A DNA stretch of 32,058 nt from Corynebacterium sp. (GCA_030530985.1 JAUMTX010000017.1:16658-48715); one strand, 5' to 3'; shown: positions 7,586 to 15,610, counted from the first letter of the stretch. Translations and numbers: made by a program. Notes: generated by a model from the sequence alone, not told the origin.

Positions 7586-10500
7586 ATGAACCGTGCCGGA
7601 AAGTCCATATGTGCCCACCGTAGCCCCCGCGCCACCATGCGCACCCGCAGCATAAAGTCTATTTTTAGTGCACTGGCCCTGGTGGGCAGTCTTGTGCTTG
7701 TACCCCAGGCGAGTTTCGCCGAGGTGGCGCCGGCACAGGCCACAGCAACCGACATGTCACAGGATGCGGAATTGCAGCAGGCTGTGGCGGAGACTTTGCT
7801 TTCCGCAGCCAGGGATTCCCAGGGGCGCCTGAGTATTCTTGTGCGCATCAATGATGGGGGAGTGCAGAGCATTGGTGCCCTTGCCGCCCTGGGTGAGATC
7901 CTTGATGCGGATACCACTGCGGGCACAGTCTATATGGCCATTCCGGAGGCCAATGCCGCCCAGGTTCTTGCCGCGCCGGGCGTGGTCACTGCTATTCCGA
8001 GTACCCCGTGGCCCACCCCAGTGGAGGATCCGGATGATACCAGCGTACCGGTCTATGCGGAGCGTGCTGCTAGTGGGTCCTGTGAGAACCCAAATACCAG
8101 TGAGGCTTTGATTAATGCCACTGGCCGTGACCTGCTGGGCGCCCTTAATGCCAAAAATGTGGGCACCGGCAAGGGTGTGAAGATTGGTATTATTTCGGAT
8201 TCTTTTAATCTCAAGGGCGGCGCGGCCAGTGATGTGAGCCGCAATGCGCTCCCAGGTAATTCTTCCTGTGGGAGCACCAAGCCGGTGACTGTGGTTGCTG
8301 AAATGCAGGGCGATAATGCCACCGATGAGGGTCGCGCCATGGCCCAGGTGATTTATCAGATCGCCCCCGAGGCGGAGCTCTATTTTGCCACCGCCCAGGC
8401 CAAGCCAAAGGCGGCCGGCTATTTCACGGATGGTATTATGCAGGCCGCCCAGCGCCTGATCGATGCCGGGGTGGACATTATTGTTGATGATGTCCTGGGC
8501 GGCGATGAGTATATCTATGGCAAGAGTGAGCTCTCACAGTATATTGAGCAGGTCACTAATGCCGGCACTGTGTGGATGTCCTCGGCCGGTAATTTCAATA
8601 GTTTTGATGCCTCGGGCCAGCCCATTGCTGGTTGGCGGATTGATAACTACCGCCAAACCACCTGCCCGGATTGGGTCACGAATATCCGCAACCAGGATTG
8701 TCTTCAGTGGGGACCTAACCCGGAGGATAATTATGAGGAGCTGACCTTCCTTGATGTTAGCGGTGGTACCTTCCAATACTCCTATATCTTTGGCGCGGAT
8801 CTTCAGCCGGATGCGGCGGGTAATTATTCCGCCTATATTGCCCATTTTTATACCAAGAATTCCAATGGTGACTATGTCCTGGCCGGCCGCGCCCAGAGTA
8901 CCATTATTGCACCAGCCAATGTTTCTGGTGTTGGTGTGAACCGCGAGAATGTCGATGGCTCCGGCAAGGTCTATATGGTGATTCAGCGCGCCAAAAAGAA
9001 TGCCAATGCGGCGGGCGACGCCATCTACACCGCGGCCCATAACACCAGCGCCGTGGCCCAACTTGTGGATCGCAAGTGGAAGGACTACCAGGATGGCGTT
9101 GCTGTGGGCGAATCCACCATTGGCCATGCCAATGACGGCACCACCATTAGTGTGGGCGCTGTGGATTCCTACCGCAAGCAGGTCATTTCCTCCTATTCTT
9201 CCTTTGGCACGAGCCTTGCCACCGGGGAACCCACCCCAATGCCAATGATTCTTGGCGCCGCCGGCACCATCAATACCTTCTTTGGTCAAAACCATGGCAG
9301 CTACTATTCCTTCGATGGTACCTCCGCCGCCGCCCCAAGCATGGCCGGTGTGGTCGCCCTCATGCTTGAGAAAAACAAGAACCTGACCCAAAGCCAAGTG
9401 CGTGATATTCTCGTCCGCACCGCTGACTACAACGTCAGTTATGTGAAGGGTTACCGCATCCCCGCCGGGCGTGTCGACGCCACCGCAGCCGCCCAGGCCG
9501 CTGCTACTACCCAAAACCAATTCAAGCCATATATAGGCCTGAACACCACCAAAGAGACTATCCGCAGCATCACTGCGGATATGAATCTGGATCTCCGTGT
9601 GAAGGACTATGTCCTCACCCTGAGTGATGCCACCGGCACCATTGGCCAGGTCGATATTGACGGCACCTCCCGCAGCGCTGAACTCAGCAATACCCGTGGC
9701 CTCAAGCTGACCTATGACCTCAGCCCTAATTCCATCACCATTAAGGGCCTGCCTGCGGATACCAAGTACACCCTCACCCTCACCACGGCCACCAACCCTA
9801 ATATCATCCCAACCACCACTACAGCCACGGCCACAACCAAGCCGGAACCAACCGTGCCCGCCCCAAGCAGCGCCGACTACAGCATTGACTATGCGCAGCA
9901 ACTCATCACCCTGCGCAGTGCACAAAACGAAGAGCTGACAATAACCGGCGCAACCCCAACCAACACTGCTGGCCAGTACAGCATCCAGCCGGGTGACACC
10001 CTGCAGCTGCAGCGCACCCAAACCATCGAAGGGGAGAAGCGCACCAGCGCCATCACCACCCTCACCCTGCCTGCCCGCCCCGCTGCCCCCGCAGTCAGTG
10101 TCCTCCGCCAGGAAGGCAGTAATATTCTTCTGGCACTCAACCCCGATCCGAAGAATACTGACACCCTCCTCGTATCCAGTGGCGGCCAAACCCGCAGCAT
10201 CCGCAAGACCGGGGATCACTTCATCCTCCCACTCATCACCACCGCGCCGGGCAGCACCAATGGCTACCTAGTCAGGGCCGCTGCAACCAACAGTGACTTC
10301 GCCTCGGAGGAAGCACCGCTGAACTACACGGTGCCAACCAGCACTCCAACGACCAGTCCGACAACTAGTCCAACAACTAGCCCGACCCAGCCGAAGGCAC
10401 CTTCTGAGAGCCCGAAGGCACCTGAGCCAAATAAGCCTGGTGAGCCAGAAACGAGCACCTCACCGACTAAGCCAGCAGAGCCTGCACCACAAAAGCCTGC

Positions 10501-10714
10501 TGAACCAGCGGGTGCGGAAGAAAGCACCGGCCGCCCAGCCGAAAATTCTGCGGAGTCTACTCAGTCCAACCCTGTTCAGGAGCCTGAAGGCGGTAGTCAG
10601 GATGTTGTGGCACCTGCACCAGGCCGTGGCAGCGGCTCGAGTTTCAGCATTATTCTGTTAATTCTGATTCTTCTTGGTGCAGTAGGGGCTGGAGTGGCAA
10701 ATATGCCACGCTAG
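7586..10714 (+). CDS. Second secreted, membrane-anchored subtilase-like protein with Glu in place of catalytic His
   Basis: A 1042-aa paralogue of the protein at 3199. The signal peptide has a long basic N-region and ends near SFAEVA. The catalytic-like residues are D205 (GIISDS), E248 (TDEGRAMAQ, where His is expected), N336 (SSAGN), H514 (IGHANDG) and S580 (DGTSAAAP). Both proteins keep VDIIVDDV before the oxyanion strand. Fibronectin-III-like beta segments follow, then a Thr/Pro/Ser/Glu-rich stalk (about 910-1010) and a C-terminal transmembrane helix (FSIILLILILLGAVGAGVA). The ATG at 7586 is 6 nt behind a -10 box and has no ribosome-binding site. ATG 7637 is an alternative start that would give a shorter signal peptide but also lacks a site. 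The repeated Glu argues for selection rather than decay. Confidence 0.85.
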   Translation: MNRAGKSICAHRSPRATMRTRSIKSIFSALALVGSLVLVPQASFAEVAPAQATATDMSQDAELQQAVAETLLSAARDSQGRLSILVRINDGGVQSIGALAALGEILDADTTAGTVYMAIPEANAAQVLAAPGVVTAIPSTPWPTPVEDPDDTSVPVYAERAASGSCENPNTSEALINATGRDLLGALNAKNVGTGKGVKIGIISDSFNLKGGAASDVSRNALPGNSSCGSTKPVTVVAEMQGDNATDEGRAMAQVIYQIAPEAELYFATAQAKPKAAGYFTDGIMQAAQRLIDAGVDIIVDDVLGGDEYIYGKSELSQYIEQVTNAGTVWMSSAGNFNSFDASGQPIAGWRIDNYRQTTCPDWVTNIRNQDCLQWGPNPEDNYEELTFLDVSGGTFQYSYIFGADLQPDAAGNYSAYIAHFYTKNSNGDYVLAGRAQSTIIAPANVSGVGVNRENVDGSGKVYMVIQRAKKNANAAGDAIYTAAHNTSAVAQLVDRKWKDYQDGVAVGESTIGHANDGTTISVGAVDSYRKQVISSYSSFGTSLATGEPTPMPMILGAAGTINTFFGQNHGSYYSFDGTSAAAPSMAGVVALMLEKNKNLTQSQVRDILVRTADYNVSYVKGYRIPAGRVDATAAAQAAATTQNQFKPYIGLNTTKETIRSITADMNLDLRVKDYVLTLSDATGTIGQVDIDGTSRSAELSNTRGLKLTYDLSPNSITIKGLPADTKYTLTLTTATNPNIIPTTTTATATTKPEPTVPAPSSADYSIDYAQQLITLRSAQNEELTITGATPTNTAGQYSIQPGDTLQLQRTQTIEGEKRTSAITTLTLPARPAAPAVSVLRQEGSNILLALNPDPKNTDTLLVSSGGQTRSIRKTGDHFILPLITTAPGSTNGYLVRAAATNSDFASEEAPLNYTVPTSTPTTSPTTSPTTSPTQPKAPSESPKAPEPNKPGEPETSTSPTKPAEPAPQKPAEPAGAEESTGRPAENSAESTQSNPVQEPEGGSQDVVAPAPGRGSGSSFSIILLILILLGAVGAGVANMPR
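10349..10384 (+). repeat. 12-bp tandem repeat encoding TTSP stalk
   Basis: Three 12-bp units related to ACAACTAGTCCA encode TTSP repeats at the start of the stalk of the second subtilase. Confidence 0.75.
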
Positions 10715-10774
10715 CTGCTAAAGCCGGTAATGTGTGCCCCCAGGTTCATCAACGAACTTAATAAGGGCGTTAAC

Positions 10775-10802
10775 CAGGCCAAGGGGCTAATGGCCCTGTT
10801 TT
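10775..10802 (+). terminator. Weak terminator after second subtilase
   Basis: CAGGCCA pairs with TGGC-CCTG (one bulged C) around a 9-nt loop, followed by TTTT. It lies 60 nt after the stop codon. Confidence 0.45.
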
Positions 10803-10900
10803 CAGCTAATATAGATACCGATCGACCCCTGGCCAGGCCTCTGCATTGCACGCACAAACGGCTAGGGTCATTTTTATGCCGCACCCATGTGTAAGGGGGG

Positions 10901-11236
10901 CTATTGGCGGGCTATAGGCAGAGATATGTTGATGCTGAGGCACTGTACTAGTTCATCGCGGGTGTGTGCGAGTGTTTTGGTACGCTTATAGCAGTACCAG
11001 CACACGGTTTGGAGTTGCTTGTATAGGTCGAATCCCCGGTGATGTTCAAGTACCCCTCGGATTTGTCTATTCTGGTTCTCTATGGCGTTGTTTGTTTTTG
11101 GTACGTCAGGGATCTTGTTCTTCTGGTGCAAATAGGTGAACAAGGTCCCGTTTTCTATGAGCCTGCGCAGTGTGTTGGGTTTCTTTGGCACATGATCAAG
11201 TTCACCAGGATCTTTATGTAGCAGTGGAGAATGGGA
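10901..11236 (-). pseudogene. Transposase C-terminal remnant (IS1249/IS256-like)
   Basis: The minus strand is open from an in-frame stop near 11237 to 10901 and encodes about 110 residues. They resemble the C-terminal end of IS1249-type transposases: DHVPKKPNTLRRLIENG, then PKTNNAIENQNRQIRG and LEHHRGFDLYKQ with a Trp/Tyr-rich end. The N-terminal and catalytic portions are missing. No terminal inverted repeats were found. The segment lies between the subtilase block and the L10 leader, so it may mark past insertion there. The exact IS family is uncertain. Confidence 0.65.
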
Positions 11237-11326
11237 TTAATATAGTGGCTAACTCAGGTGTCGGTTTTGGTAGCTGACGTGCGGATTTGATCTTCTGCGG
11301 GGCGGGTGTTAATCTTGTTAAGAATT

Positions 11327-11356
11327 TTGACGCAGGACTTTTGTGCCTGGTCTAGG
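11327..11356 (+). promoter_or_regulatory. Probable rplJ promoter
   Basis: TTGACG (11327-11332) is followed 18 nt later by TCTAGG (11351-11356). Transcription would begin just before the conserved leader segment ACCGAAGACCG. Confidence 0.5.
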
Positions 11357-11358
11357 TT

Positions 11359-11451
11359 CACCGAAGACCGTCGGTCAGGGAGAAATCCCTCGAAGGATCC
11401 GATAAGGACGGCCCACGCAGGAGAACTGGTAGCTATTCCTCATGTAGGAAT
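11359..11451 (+). ncRNA. L10 (rplJ) leader, autoregulatory mRNA element
   Basis: The region starts with CACCGAAGACCGTCGGTC and includes GGGA-GAAA-TCCC, ATCCGATAAGGACGG and CACGCAGGAGAACTGG, all characteristic of actinobacterial rplJ leaders. The L10-(L7/L12) complex is known to bind this leader and repress rplJL. A hairpin ATTCCT/AGGAAT (11435-11451) ends the element. Confidence 0.7.
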
Positions 11452-11454
11452 GTT

Positions 11455-11484
11455 CCCTGTGCTCTTGCACGGGGTTTTTCTTTT
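11455..11484 (+). terminator. Terminator-like attenuator in rplJ leader
   Basis: CCCTGTGC pairs with GCACGGGG (one T-G pair) around TCTT, followed by TTTTTCTTTT. It lies inside the leader, before rplJ, so it probably attenuates transcription rather than ending an upstream gene. Confidence 0.75.
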
Positions 11485-11535
11485 GTAAAGACCCCGGCGG
11501 AAAGACATTTGTACATTGAGGAAGGAGGCGAAGTA

Positions 11536-12048
11536 ATGGCTAATGCAAAGAACACCGCAGCTGTGGCAGAACTCAAGGCACGCTTTGAGGAGTCCAGCTC
11601 CGTAGTTTTGACCGAGTACCGTGGCCTGAGCGTTGCTCAGATCACCGAACTGCGTCGCGCACTTGGCGCTGATGTCCAGTACTCCGTCGCCAAGAACACC
11701 ATGATCAAGCTGGCTGCTAAGGAAGCTGGCGTAGAAGGTCTGGATGAGCACCTCACTGGCCCAACTGCTATCGCCTTCATTAAGGGCGAGGCTGTTGACG
11801 CCGCTAAGGCTCTCAAGACCTTCAACAAGGACCACAAGGTCTTTGTGATCAAGGGTGGCTACATGGACGGCAACGCTCTGAGCGCAGCTCAGGTTGATGC
11901 CATCGCCGAGCTTGATAACCGCGAGACCACTCTCGCAAAGCTGGCTGGCGCCATGAAGGGCAACTTGGCAAAGGCCGCAGGCCTGTTCAACGCTCCTGCT
12001 TCCCAGGTTGCACGCCTCGGCGCTGCACTCCAGGAAAAGAAGCAGTAA
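11536..12048 (+). CDS. rplJ: 50S ribosomal protein L10
   Basis: L10 anchors the L7/L12 dimers to L11/23S rRNA at the base of the ribosomal stalk. The start is the ATG at 11536, because a strong GGAGG lies just before it. An in-frame ATG at 11509 would include that site in the coding region. The product is 170 aa. It has the L10 features [50 protein letters not shown] and a C-terminal helix that carries L7/L12. It forms an operon with rplL 40 nt downstream. Confidence 0.97.
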   Translation: MANAKNTAAVAELKARFEESSSVVLTEYRGLSVAQITELRRALGADVQYSVAKNTMIKLAAKEAGVEGLDEHLTGPTAIAFIKGEAVDAAKALKTFNKDHKVFVIKGGYMDGNALSAAQVDAIAELDNRETTLAKLAGAMKGNLAKAAGLFNAPASQVARLGAALQEKKQ

Positions 12049-12088
12049 GCTTTCACTTCACCATTTTTAACCGAAAGGAACTACTATC

Positions 12089-12475
12089 ATGGCTAAGCTC
12101 ACCAAGGACGAGCTCATTGAAGCTTTCAAGGAAATGACCCTCATCGAGCTCTCCGAGTTCGTTAAGGAATTCGAAGAGGTCTTCGAAGTTACCGCTGCTG
12201 CTCCAGTTGCTGTTGCAGCTGCTGGCGCTCCTGCTGCAGGCGGCGCTGCTGAGGACGAGAAGACTGACTTCGACGTTGTTCTCGAGGACGCTGGTGCTAA
12301 GAAGATCGGTGTTATCAAGGTTGTTCGTGAGATCGTCTCCGGTCTCGGCCTGAAGGAAGCTAAGGAGCTCGTTGAGGGTGCTCCTAAGGCTATCCTCGAG
12401 GGTGCTTCCAAGGATGACGCTGAGGCTGCTAAGGCTAAGCTCGAAGAGGCTGGCGCTAAGGTTTCCCTCAAGTAA
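12089..12475 (+). CDS. rplL: 50S ribosomal protein L7/L12
   Basis: L7/L12 is the multi-copy stalk protein that recruits translational GTPases. The product is 128 aa, the usual length. The N-terminal dimerisation helix is [20 protein letters not shown] in outline. A flexible Ala/Gly/Pro hinge follows (about 43-60), and the C-terminal domain has the signature [20 protein letters not shown] and [21 protein letters not shown] precedes the start. A strong terminator follows. No rpoB lies downstream within the window. Confidence 0.98.
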   Translation: MAKLTKDELIEAFKEMTLIELSEFVKEFEEVFEVTAAAPVAVAAAGAPAAGGAAEDEKTDFDVVLEDAGAKKIGVIKVVREIVSGLGLKEAKELVEGAPKAILEGASKDDAEAAKAKLEEAGAKVSLK

Positions 12476-12494
12476 TCACTTGCTTGAACGCGCG

Positions 12495-12529
12495 GAGCGT
12501 ATCCACTACGGTGGGTACGCTCTTTTTTT
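12495..12529 (+). terminator. Strong terminator after rplL
   Basis: GAGCGTA-t-CCAC pairs with GTGG-g-TACGCTC around loop TACG, followed by seven T. It closes the rplJL unit. Confidence 0.95.
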
Positions 12530-12574
12530 ATTTTCTGCTGCGGCTATCTGCGGGGTTGGGCGGGGTCTTGGCAG

Positions 12575-12606
12575 AAAAATGGCCTCCCTGCCGAAGCAGG
12601 AAGGCC
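12575..12606 (-). terminator. Terminator for the minus-strand membrane protein
   Basis: Read on the minus strand, GGCCT-t-CCTGC pairs with GCAGG-g-AGGCC around TTCG, followed by ATTTTT. It faces the rplL terminator. Confidence 0.85.
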
Positions 12607-12666
12607 GAGTCAAGGGAGTTGGGTCAAGGGCATTAGCCCTAATTCAGTGACTCATAGATACGGCGA

Positions 12667-13149
12667 CTAGATACGGCGTCCAAGCGGTCCAAGAATGGAG
12701 CTGCCTGCTACCGCGACAGCACTACCGATGAGGATAAAAGGAAGAATCCTAACAGGGTAGAGCAGCGCCTCGAGACTGAAGCTGAATTCAGGCTGGGCAA
12801 AGGGAGCCACAACAGCAATGGCGATGAAGGCCATCACATACTGAGCAGCGCGCTTGCCAATAGTCGAATCAGAGGCAGATTCGACAGAATCCACGAGCAG
12901 GATGTTCTTTGTATTCGGCCCGTCTACCTTGGCGGAACGTCGATAGGCGCGAAGCGCGATCAAGCCGAAGATGGACACTACGAAGAACACCGGGAAATTA
13001 GTCAGCGGTGCAGCTAGTGATGCCCACGAGTGCTGGAAATTCTCAGTCACAAGAACTGTGCCAACATAGGCGATGGGCAGCAGATAGAGATAATCTGCCA
13101 CTAGACCGCCAAAGCCGAAGCTACGTCGGCGTGCGATGGTGTTATCCAT
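12667..13149 (-). CDS. Small integral membrane protein, function unknown
   Basis: The family is not recognised. The 160-aa product has about four hydrophobic helices: YLYLLPIAYVGTVLV, FPVFFVVSIFGLIAL, AQYVMAFIAIAVVAPF and ILPFILIGSAVAVAGSSIL. A basic N-terminus (IARRRSFGFGG) and a basic loop (RAYRRSAK) suggest inside-facing positions. No signal peptide cleavage site or catalytic motif is seen. A near-perfect ribosome-binding site AAGGAGGT precedes the ATG. It is monocistronic, with its own promoter (TTGACA/TATGAT), an 80-nt leader carrying two perfect hairpins, and its own terminator. The long structured leader suggests post-transcriptional control. Confidence 0.8.
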   Translation of the reverse strand: MDNTIARRRSFGFGGLVADYLYLLPIAYVGTVLVTENFQHSWASLAAPLTNFPVFFVVSIFGLIALRAYRRSAKVDGPNTKNILLVDSVESASDSTIGKRAAQYVMAFIAIAVVAPFAQPEFSFSLEALLYPVRILPFILIGSAVAVAGSSILGPLGRRI

Positions 13150-13181
13150 TAGGGAGACCTCCTTCTAGTATTCGATGTGGT

Positions 13182-13266
13182 AGTCCGGATGGCCCGGACT
13201 CGGACGATAACTACCTAGCTATAGGTAATTGAATACATCATAGAGGTTGTGCTATATTGCTGTCAA
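13182..13266 (-). promoter_or_regulatory. Promoter and structured leader of the small membrane protein
   Basis: On the minus strand TTGACA (13266-13261) and TATGAT (13242-13237) are 18 nt apart. The leader contains a TACCTA-N4-TAGGTA hairpin (13212-13227) and an AGTCCGG-N5-CCGGACT hairpin (13182-13200). The ribosome-binding site follows about 20 nt further on. Confidence 0.7.
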
Positions 13267-13296
13267 CCATTTCAGGGGGCGCCGGATTTGGGCATG

Positions 13297-13331
13297 AAAA
13301 AACCGAATACCCGGGGGTAGTGGGTATCCGG
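13297..13331 (-). terminator. Terminator of the small secreted GA-like gene
   Basis: On the minus strand CCGGATACCC pairs with GGGTATTCGG (one mismatch) around a 9-nt loop, followed by six T. Confidence 0.85.
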
Positions 13332-13401
13332 CGACTTCAGCAATTAACGCAATATCAGACACACAGAGGGACGTTAATTTTTTGCCTATTCAGGGTTGTG
13401 A

Positions 13402-13719
13402 CTAGGCGTTATCAGCATCGGCATGTGAGTTAATGGCGATGCGGGTATCGAGCATTTTTGTATTGTAGATGATGGTGTTAATTTGATCTACAGTGCTGGC
13501 CTCCTTAAGACTACGTTCGGCATTCAGAACCTTATAGGTGGGAAGATTGTCTAGACTGTCGAGCGTAGCCAGAGCCTCAGCACGTGCTTCATCGACTGGA
13601 TTCACTACAGTCACGGCCGCAGCTACTTCATCGGCATGGGCCGCAGTAGCTGCGCCTGTGAGAGCAGCGAATGCAAATGCGCCAGAAACTGCAATCTTGC
13701 GGGCGGTGGTGAACTTCAT
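13402..13719 (-). CDS. Small secreted protein with one GA-module-like helical domain
   Basis: The start at 13719 is chosen because GAAAGGAAAC precedes it. The in-frame ATG at 13788 would place the promoter inside the gene. The 105-aa product has a clear signal peptide (MKFTTARKIAVSGAFAFAAL, cut near AHADE). The mature 75 residues are acidic. They contain one three-helix pattern: ARAEALATLDSLDNLP, then NAERSLKEASTVDQINTII and NTKMLDTRI. This spacing resembles GA (protein G-related albumin-binding) and FIVAR-type modules of gram-positive surface proteins. There is no anchor, so it is probably released. Albumin binding is inference. Confidence 0.75.
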   Translation of the reverse strand: MKFTTARKIAVSGAFAFAALTGAATAAHADEVAAAVTVVNPVDEARAEALATLDSLDNLPTYKVLNAERSLKEASTVDQINTIIYNTKMLDTRIAINSHADADNA

Positions 13720-13759
13720 GATGTTTCCTTTCGGTTGATGTTTTGAACTGATGAGATTC

Positions 13760-13795
13760 ATGCTACGCCCGGCTAAATATGTTGACAAGTCAACA
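13760..13795 (-). promoter_or_regulatory. Promoter with palindromic operator TGTTGAC-AA-GTCAACA
   Basis: On the minus strand TTGTCA (13788-13783) and TAGCAT (13765-13760) are 17 nt apart. The -35 lies in a perfect 16-bp palindrome (13780-13795). The core TGTTG-N6-CAACA recurs before the CAP gene at 28727. Confidence 0.55.
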
Positions 13796-14425
13796 AAAGT
13801 AGTCCCTGCATAGGCCGGGTAAGTAAGTTTTCCCGCATGTTTCTGCCAGGTATTCCCAAGCTTTAGGGCCTTTCGGGTGGGGCGGGGAAGGGGGCGATGG
13901 GGGCGTATGTTTGTGCAGGTAGTGGGGCATTTTTCGTGGGACGTGGTCTCGTATTGGATATAGTTTCGCGCCGAAGCATACTTGCTAGGAGCGAATAATA
14001 GCTAGGTGCTAGTTTCCTGTGGGATTACCGGGAGATGCCCCGGATTTTCCTCCCCGCCCAGGTGTTTTCCTGTGGTGTGTGATGCTGGTGTGAATTTCTC
14101 TCTTCAGGATTCATCTAATTTTTGGCTGATCCTGGGGCATTGTGTGGATCTCAGTGAACATTCAGGGAATTAGCCCCGTTTTGGCTCACTGTGGGTGGCA
14201 TTTTCCTTGGCTTTTGGGGCTCACTGCACCTCAATCCGCCTATTTATTTCTTAGGCTAGTTTCATGACCTTGGGTCGCTGTGTGCTTAAAACCGCTGGTC
14301 AATAAAGTGTCACCATCGTGTGATAGGCTATTCCTTGGTTAAAGCTGTACGTAGGTTGAGTTAATTCACAGTTAAGGCTCGTGTTTTGGCTCACCGCATC
14401 GGTCATCGTGTGAAGAGATGGCCGA
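13796..14425. other. Gene-free region with short repeats
   Basis: No convincing gene is seen in these 630 nt. Noted are G-rich tracts (about 13875-13910), TTTTGGCTCAC at 14179-14189 and 14384-14394 with a variant TTTTGGGGCTCAC at 14212-14224, and ATCGTGTGA at 14315-14323 and 14405-14413. The repeats cluster toward the CAP gene and could be regulatory. The whole stretch may also be decayed coding DNA. Confidence 0.5.
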
Positions 14426-14431
14426 TATAAC
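14426..14431 (+). promoter_or_regulatory. -10 box of CAP gene 14449
   Basis: TATAAC lies 17 nt after a weak -35 (TCATCG, 14403-14408) and about 17 nt before the ATG. It leaves a short leader with GAAGG (14438-14442) as ribosome-binding site. Confidence 0.5.
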
Positions 14432-14448
14432 CAATATGAAGGTTCAAA

Positions 14449-15468
14449 ATGAAGAAGTATTTTAAGCGCGCTAGCCGCGCAGTCCTCGGTATTCTTGCCG
14501 CAGCCACTTTTGTGGCTGGTTCCGCCGCTACTCCTGCTCATGCTGAAGGTTCTTCCTTCTTCGAATTGAGCTCCGGTCTGTCCGCTGCTAGCGGCAATGG
14601 TGCGGAGTACATTAATCGTCCGTATTCCGAGCTGACTACTGAGCAGGCTGTTCTTGGCCTTCATGCAGCTTATGAGAAGTGGCGTGCCGATCGTGGTCTG
14701 TATGTTCCACAGTCCAATGACTATTTGGACAAGGCACAGCAGAAGTGGACCGACTATCTTGCAAGCACCAAGCAGTTCTTCCACAGCAAGCCAGGCGAAA
14801 CCGCGCCAGCTGATGTGGGTGAGAACCTCTGGATGGGTGGCGGTAACTACACACCTCAGGATTCCATCAACAGTTGGCAGAACAGCAAGGGCCACTACCG
14901 CCACATGGTCCAGCGCCAGATCACCCAGGTTGGCTTTGGTGTCTCTAAGGCTTCCGATGGCACCTTCTATGTTGGTCTCATGAGTAACTGGTACCAGAAC
15001 CGTATCTTCCCATCCTCGATGGACCTGACTGAACGCCAGGGCTATTACCGTGCCTGCACCAAGATTAATGAGTACCGTAAGGCCAATGGTCTTGGTAATG
15101 TGAATTGCTACAGTGCGGATACCGCCGATATCGATCGTTATGCTTTCTTCGTCCTTCCGACCGACTTCACTGCCAAGGGCTATGAGACTGGCATTGAGCG
15201 CGCTCTGAAGAACGAGGATGTCCAGTGGCTGATTAAGGACGCCCCGGATGGCGGCACCCTGCACATCACCAAGGTCTATCCAAAGAACCGTGATGGCCTG
15301 CCATTCATGTGGATTTCCTTCATGGATCGCGAACGCGGCAAGGGAGGCCAGACTGATGCCGATAATAAGTGCAATGGCCAGCTCATGTTTGATGATACGG
15401 AGGCCGCTTACGCTAAGAACCAACAGATTGCCTTCTGTGAGTTTAAGCTGGATGAGTGGAAGGACTAA
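14449..15468 (+). CDS. Secreted CAP (SCP/PR-1) domain protein
   Basis: The 339-aa product has a signal peptide (about 1-32, TPAHAEG). A CAP-type domain follows at about 62-200: AAYEKWRADRGL helix, H112 (FFHSKPGE), E125 (GENLWMG), and a helix with W143 and H149/H152 (SKGHYRHMV), then QVGFGVS and a beta strand. These resemble the His/Glu cleft of CAP proteins. The second half (about 205-339) has three Cys and no recognised domain, so this is longer than a simple bacterial CAP protein. GAAGG precedes the start. A strong terminator follows. It is an isolated relative of the three tandem CAP genes at 28727-31053. The biochemical role of bacterial CAP proteins is largely unknown. Confidence 0.8.
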   Translation: MKKYFKRASRAVLGILAAATFVAGSAATPAHAEGSSFFELSSGLSAASGNGAEYINRPYSELTTEQAVLGLHAAYEKWRADRGLYVPQSNDYLDKAQQKWTDYLASTKQFFHSKPGETAPADVGENLWMGGGNYTPQDSINSWQNSKGHYRHMVQRQITQVGFGVSKASDGTFYVGLMSNWYQNRIFPSSMDLTERQGYYRACTKINEYRKANGLGNVNCYSADTADIDRYAFFVLPTDFTAKGYETGIERALKNEDVQWLIKDAPDGGTLHITKVYPKNRDGLPFMWISFMDRERGKGGQTDADNKCNGQLMFDDTEAAYAKNQQIAFCEFKLDEWKD

Positions 15469-15516
15469 GCTGCTCAGCTGAGTAGTGGGGCGTCTCTTTG
15501 AGGATGCCTGCTTTGA

Positions 15517-15572
15517 AATACCCGCCTTGGGGTGTGCGGTCTGTGCCGTTTCACCCGGGCGGGTATTCTTTT
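15517..15572 (+). terminator. Terminator after CAP gene 14449
   Basis: AATACCCGCC pairs with GGCGGGTATT, with an inner GGGTG/CACCC stem, followed by CTTTT. Confidence 0.8.
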
Positions 15573-15610
15573 GCGCTAAAAGCTATGGATTGATTGCCTA
15601 TCCCATCGGG

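Noticed and set aside
8534..10219. Long minus-strand frame opposite the second subtilase
   Set aside because: Same reason: a composition artefact of the real coding strand, which has catalytic motifs, a signal peptide and a membrane anchor.
12372..12650. Plus-strand frame extending across the rplL terminator
   Set aside because: It overlaps rplL in another frame, crosses a strong terminator and has no ribosome-binding site.
14311..14323. TCAC-N6-GTGA pattern as a GlxR/CRP site
   Set aside because: The half-sites are inverted relative to the TGTGA-N6-TCACA consensus, so it does not fit that regulator.
14299..15423. Minus-strand open frame opposite the CAP gene 14449
   Set aside because: It has no start signal or recognisable motif, while the plus strand encodes a signal peptide and a CAP domain.
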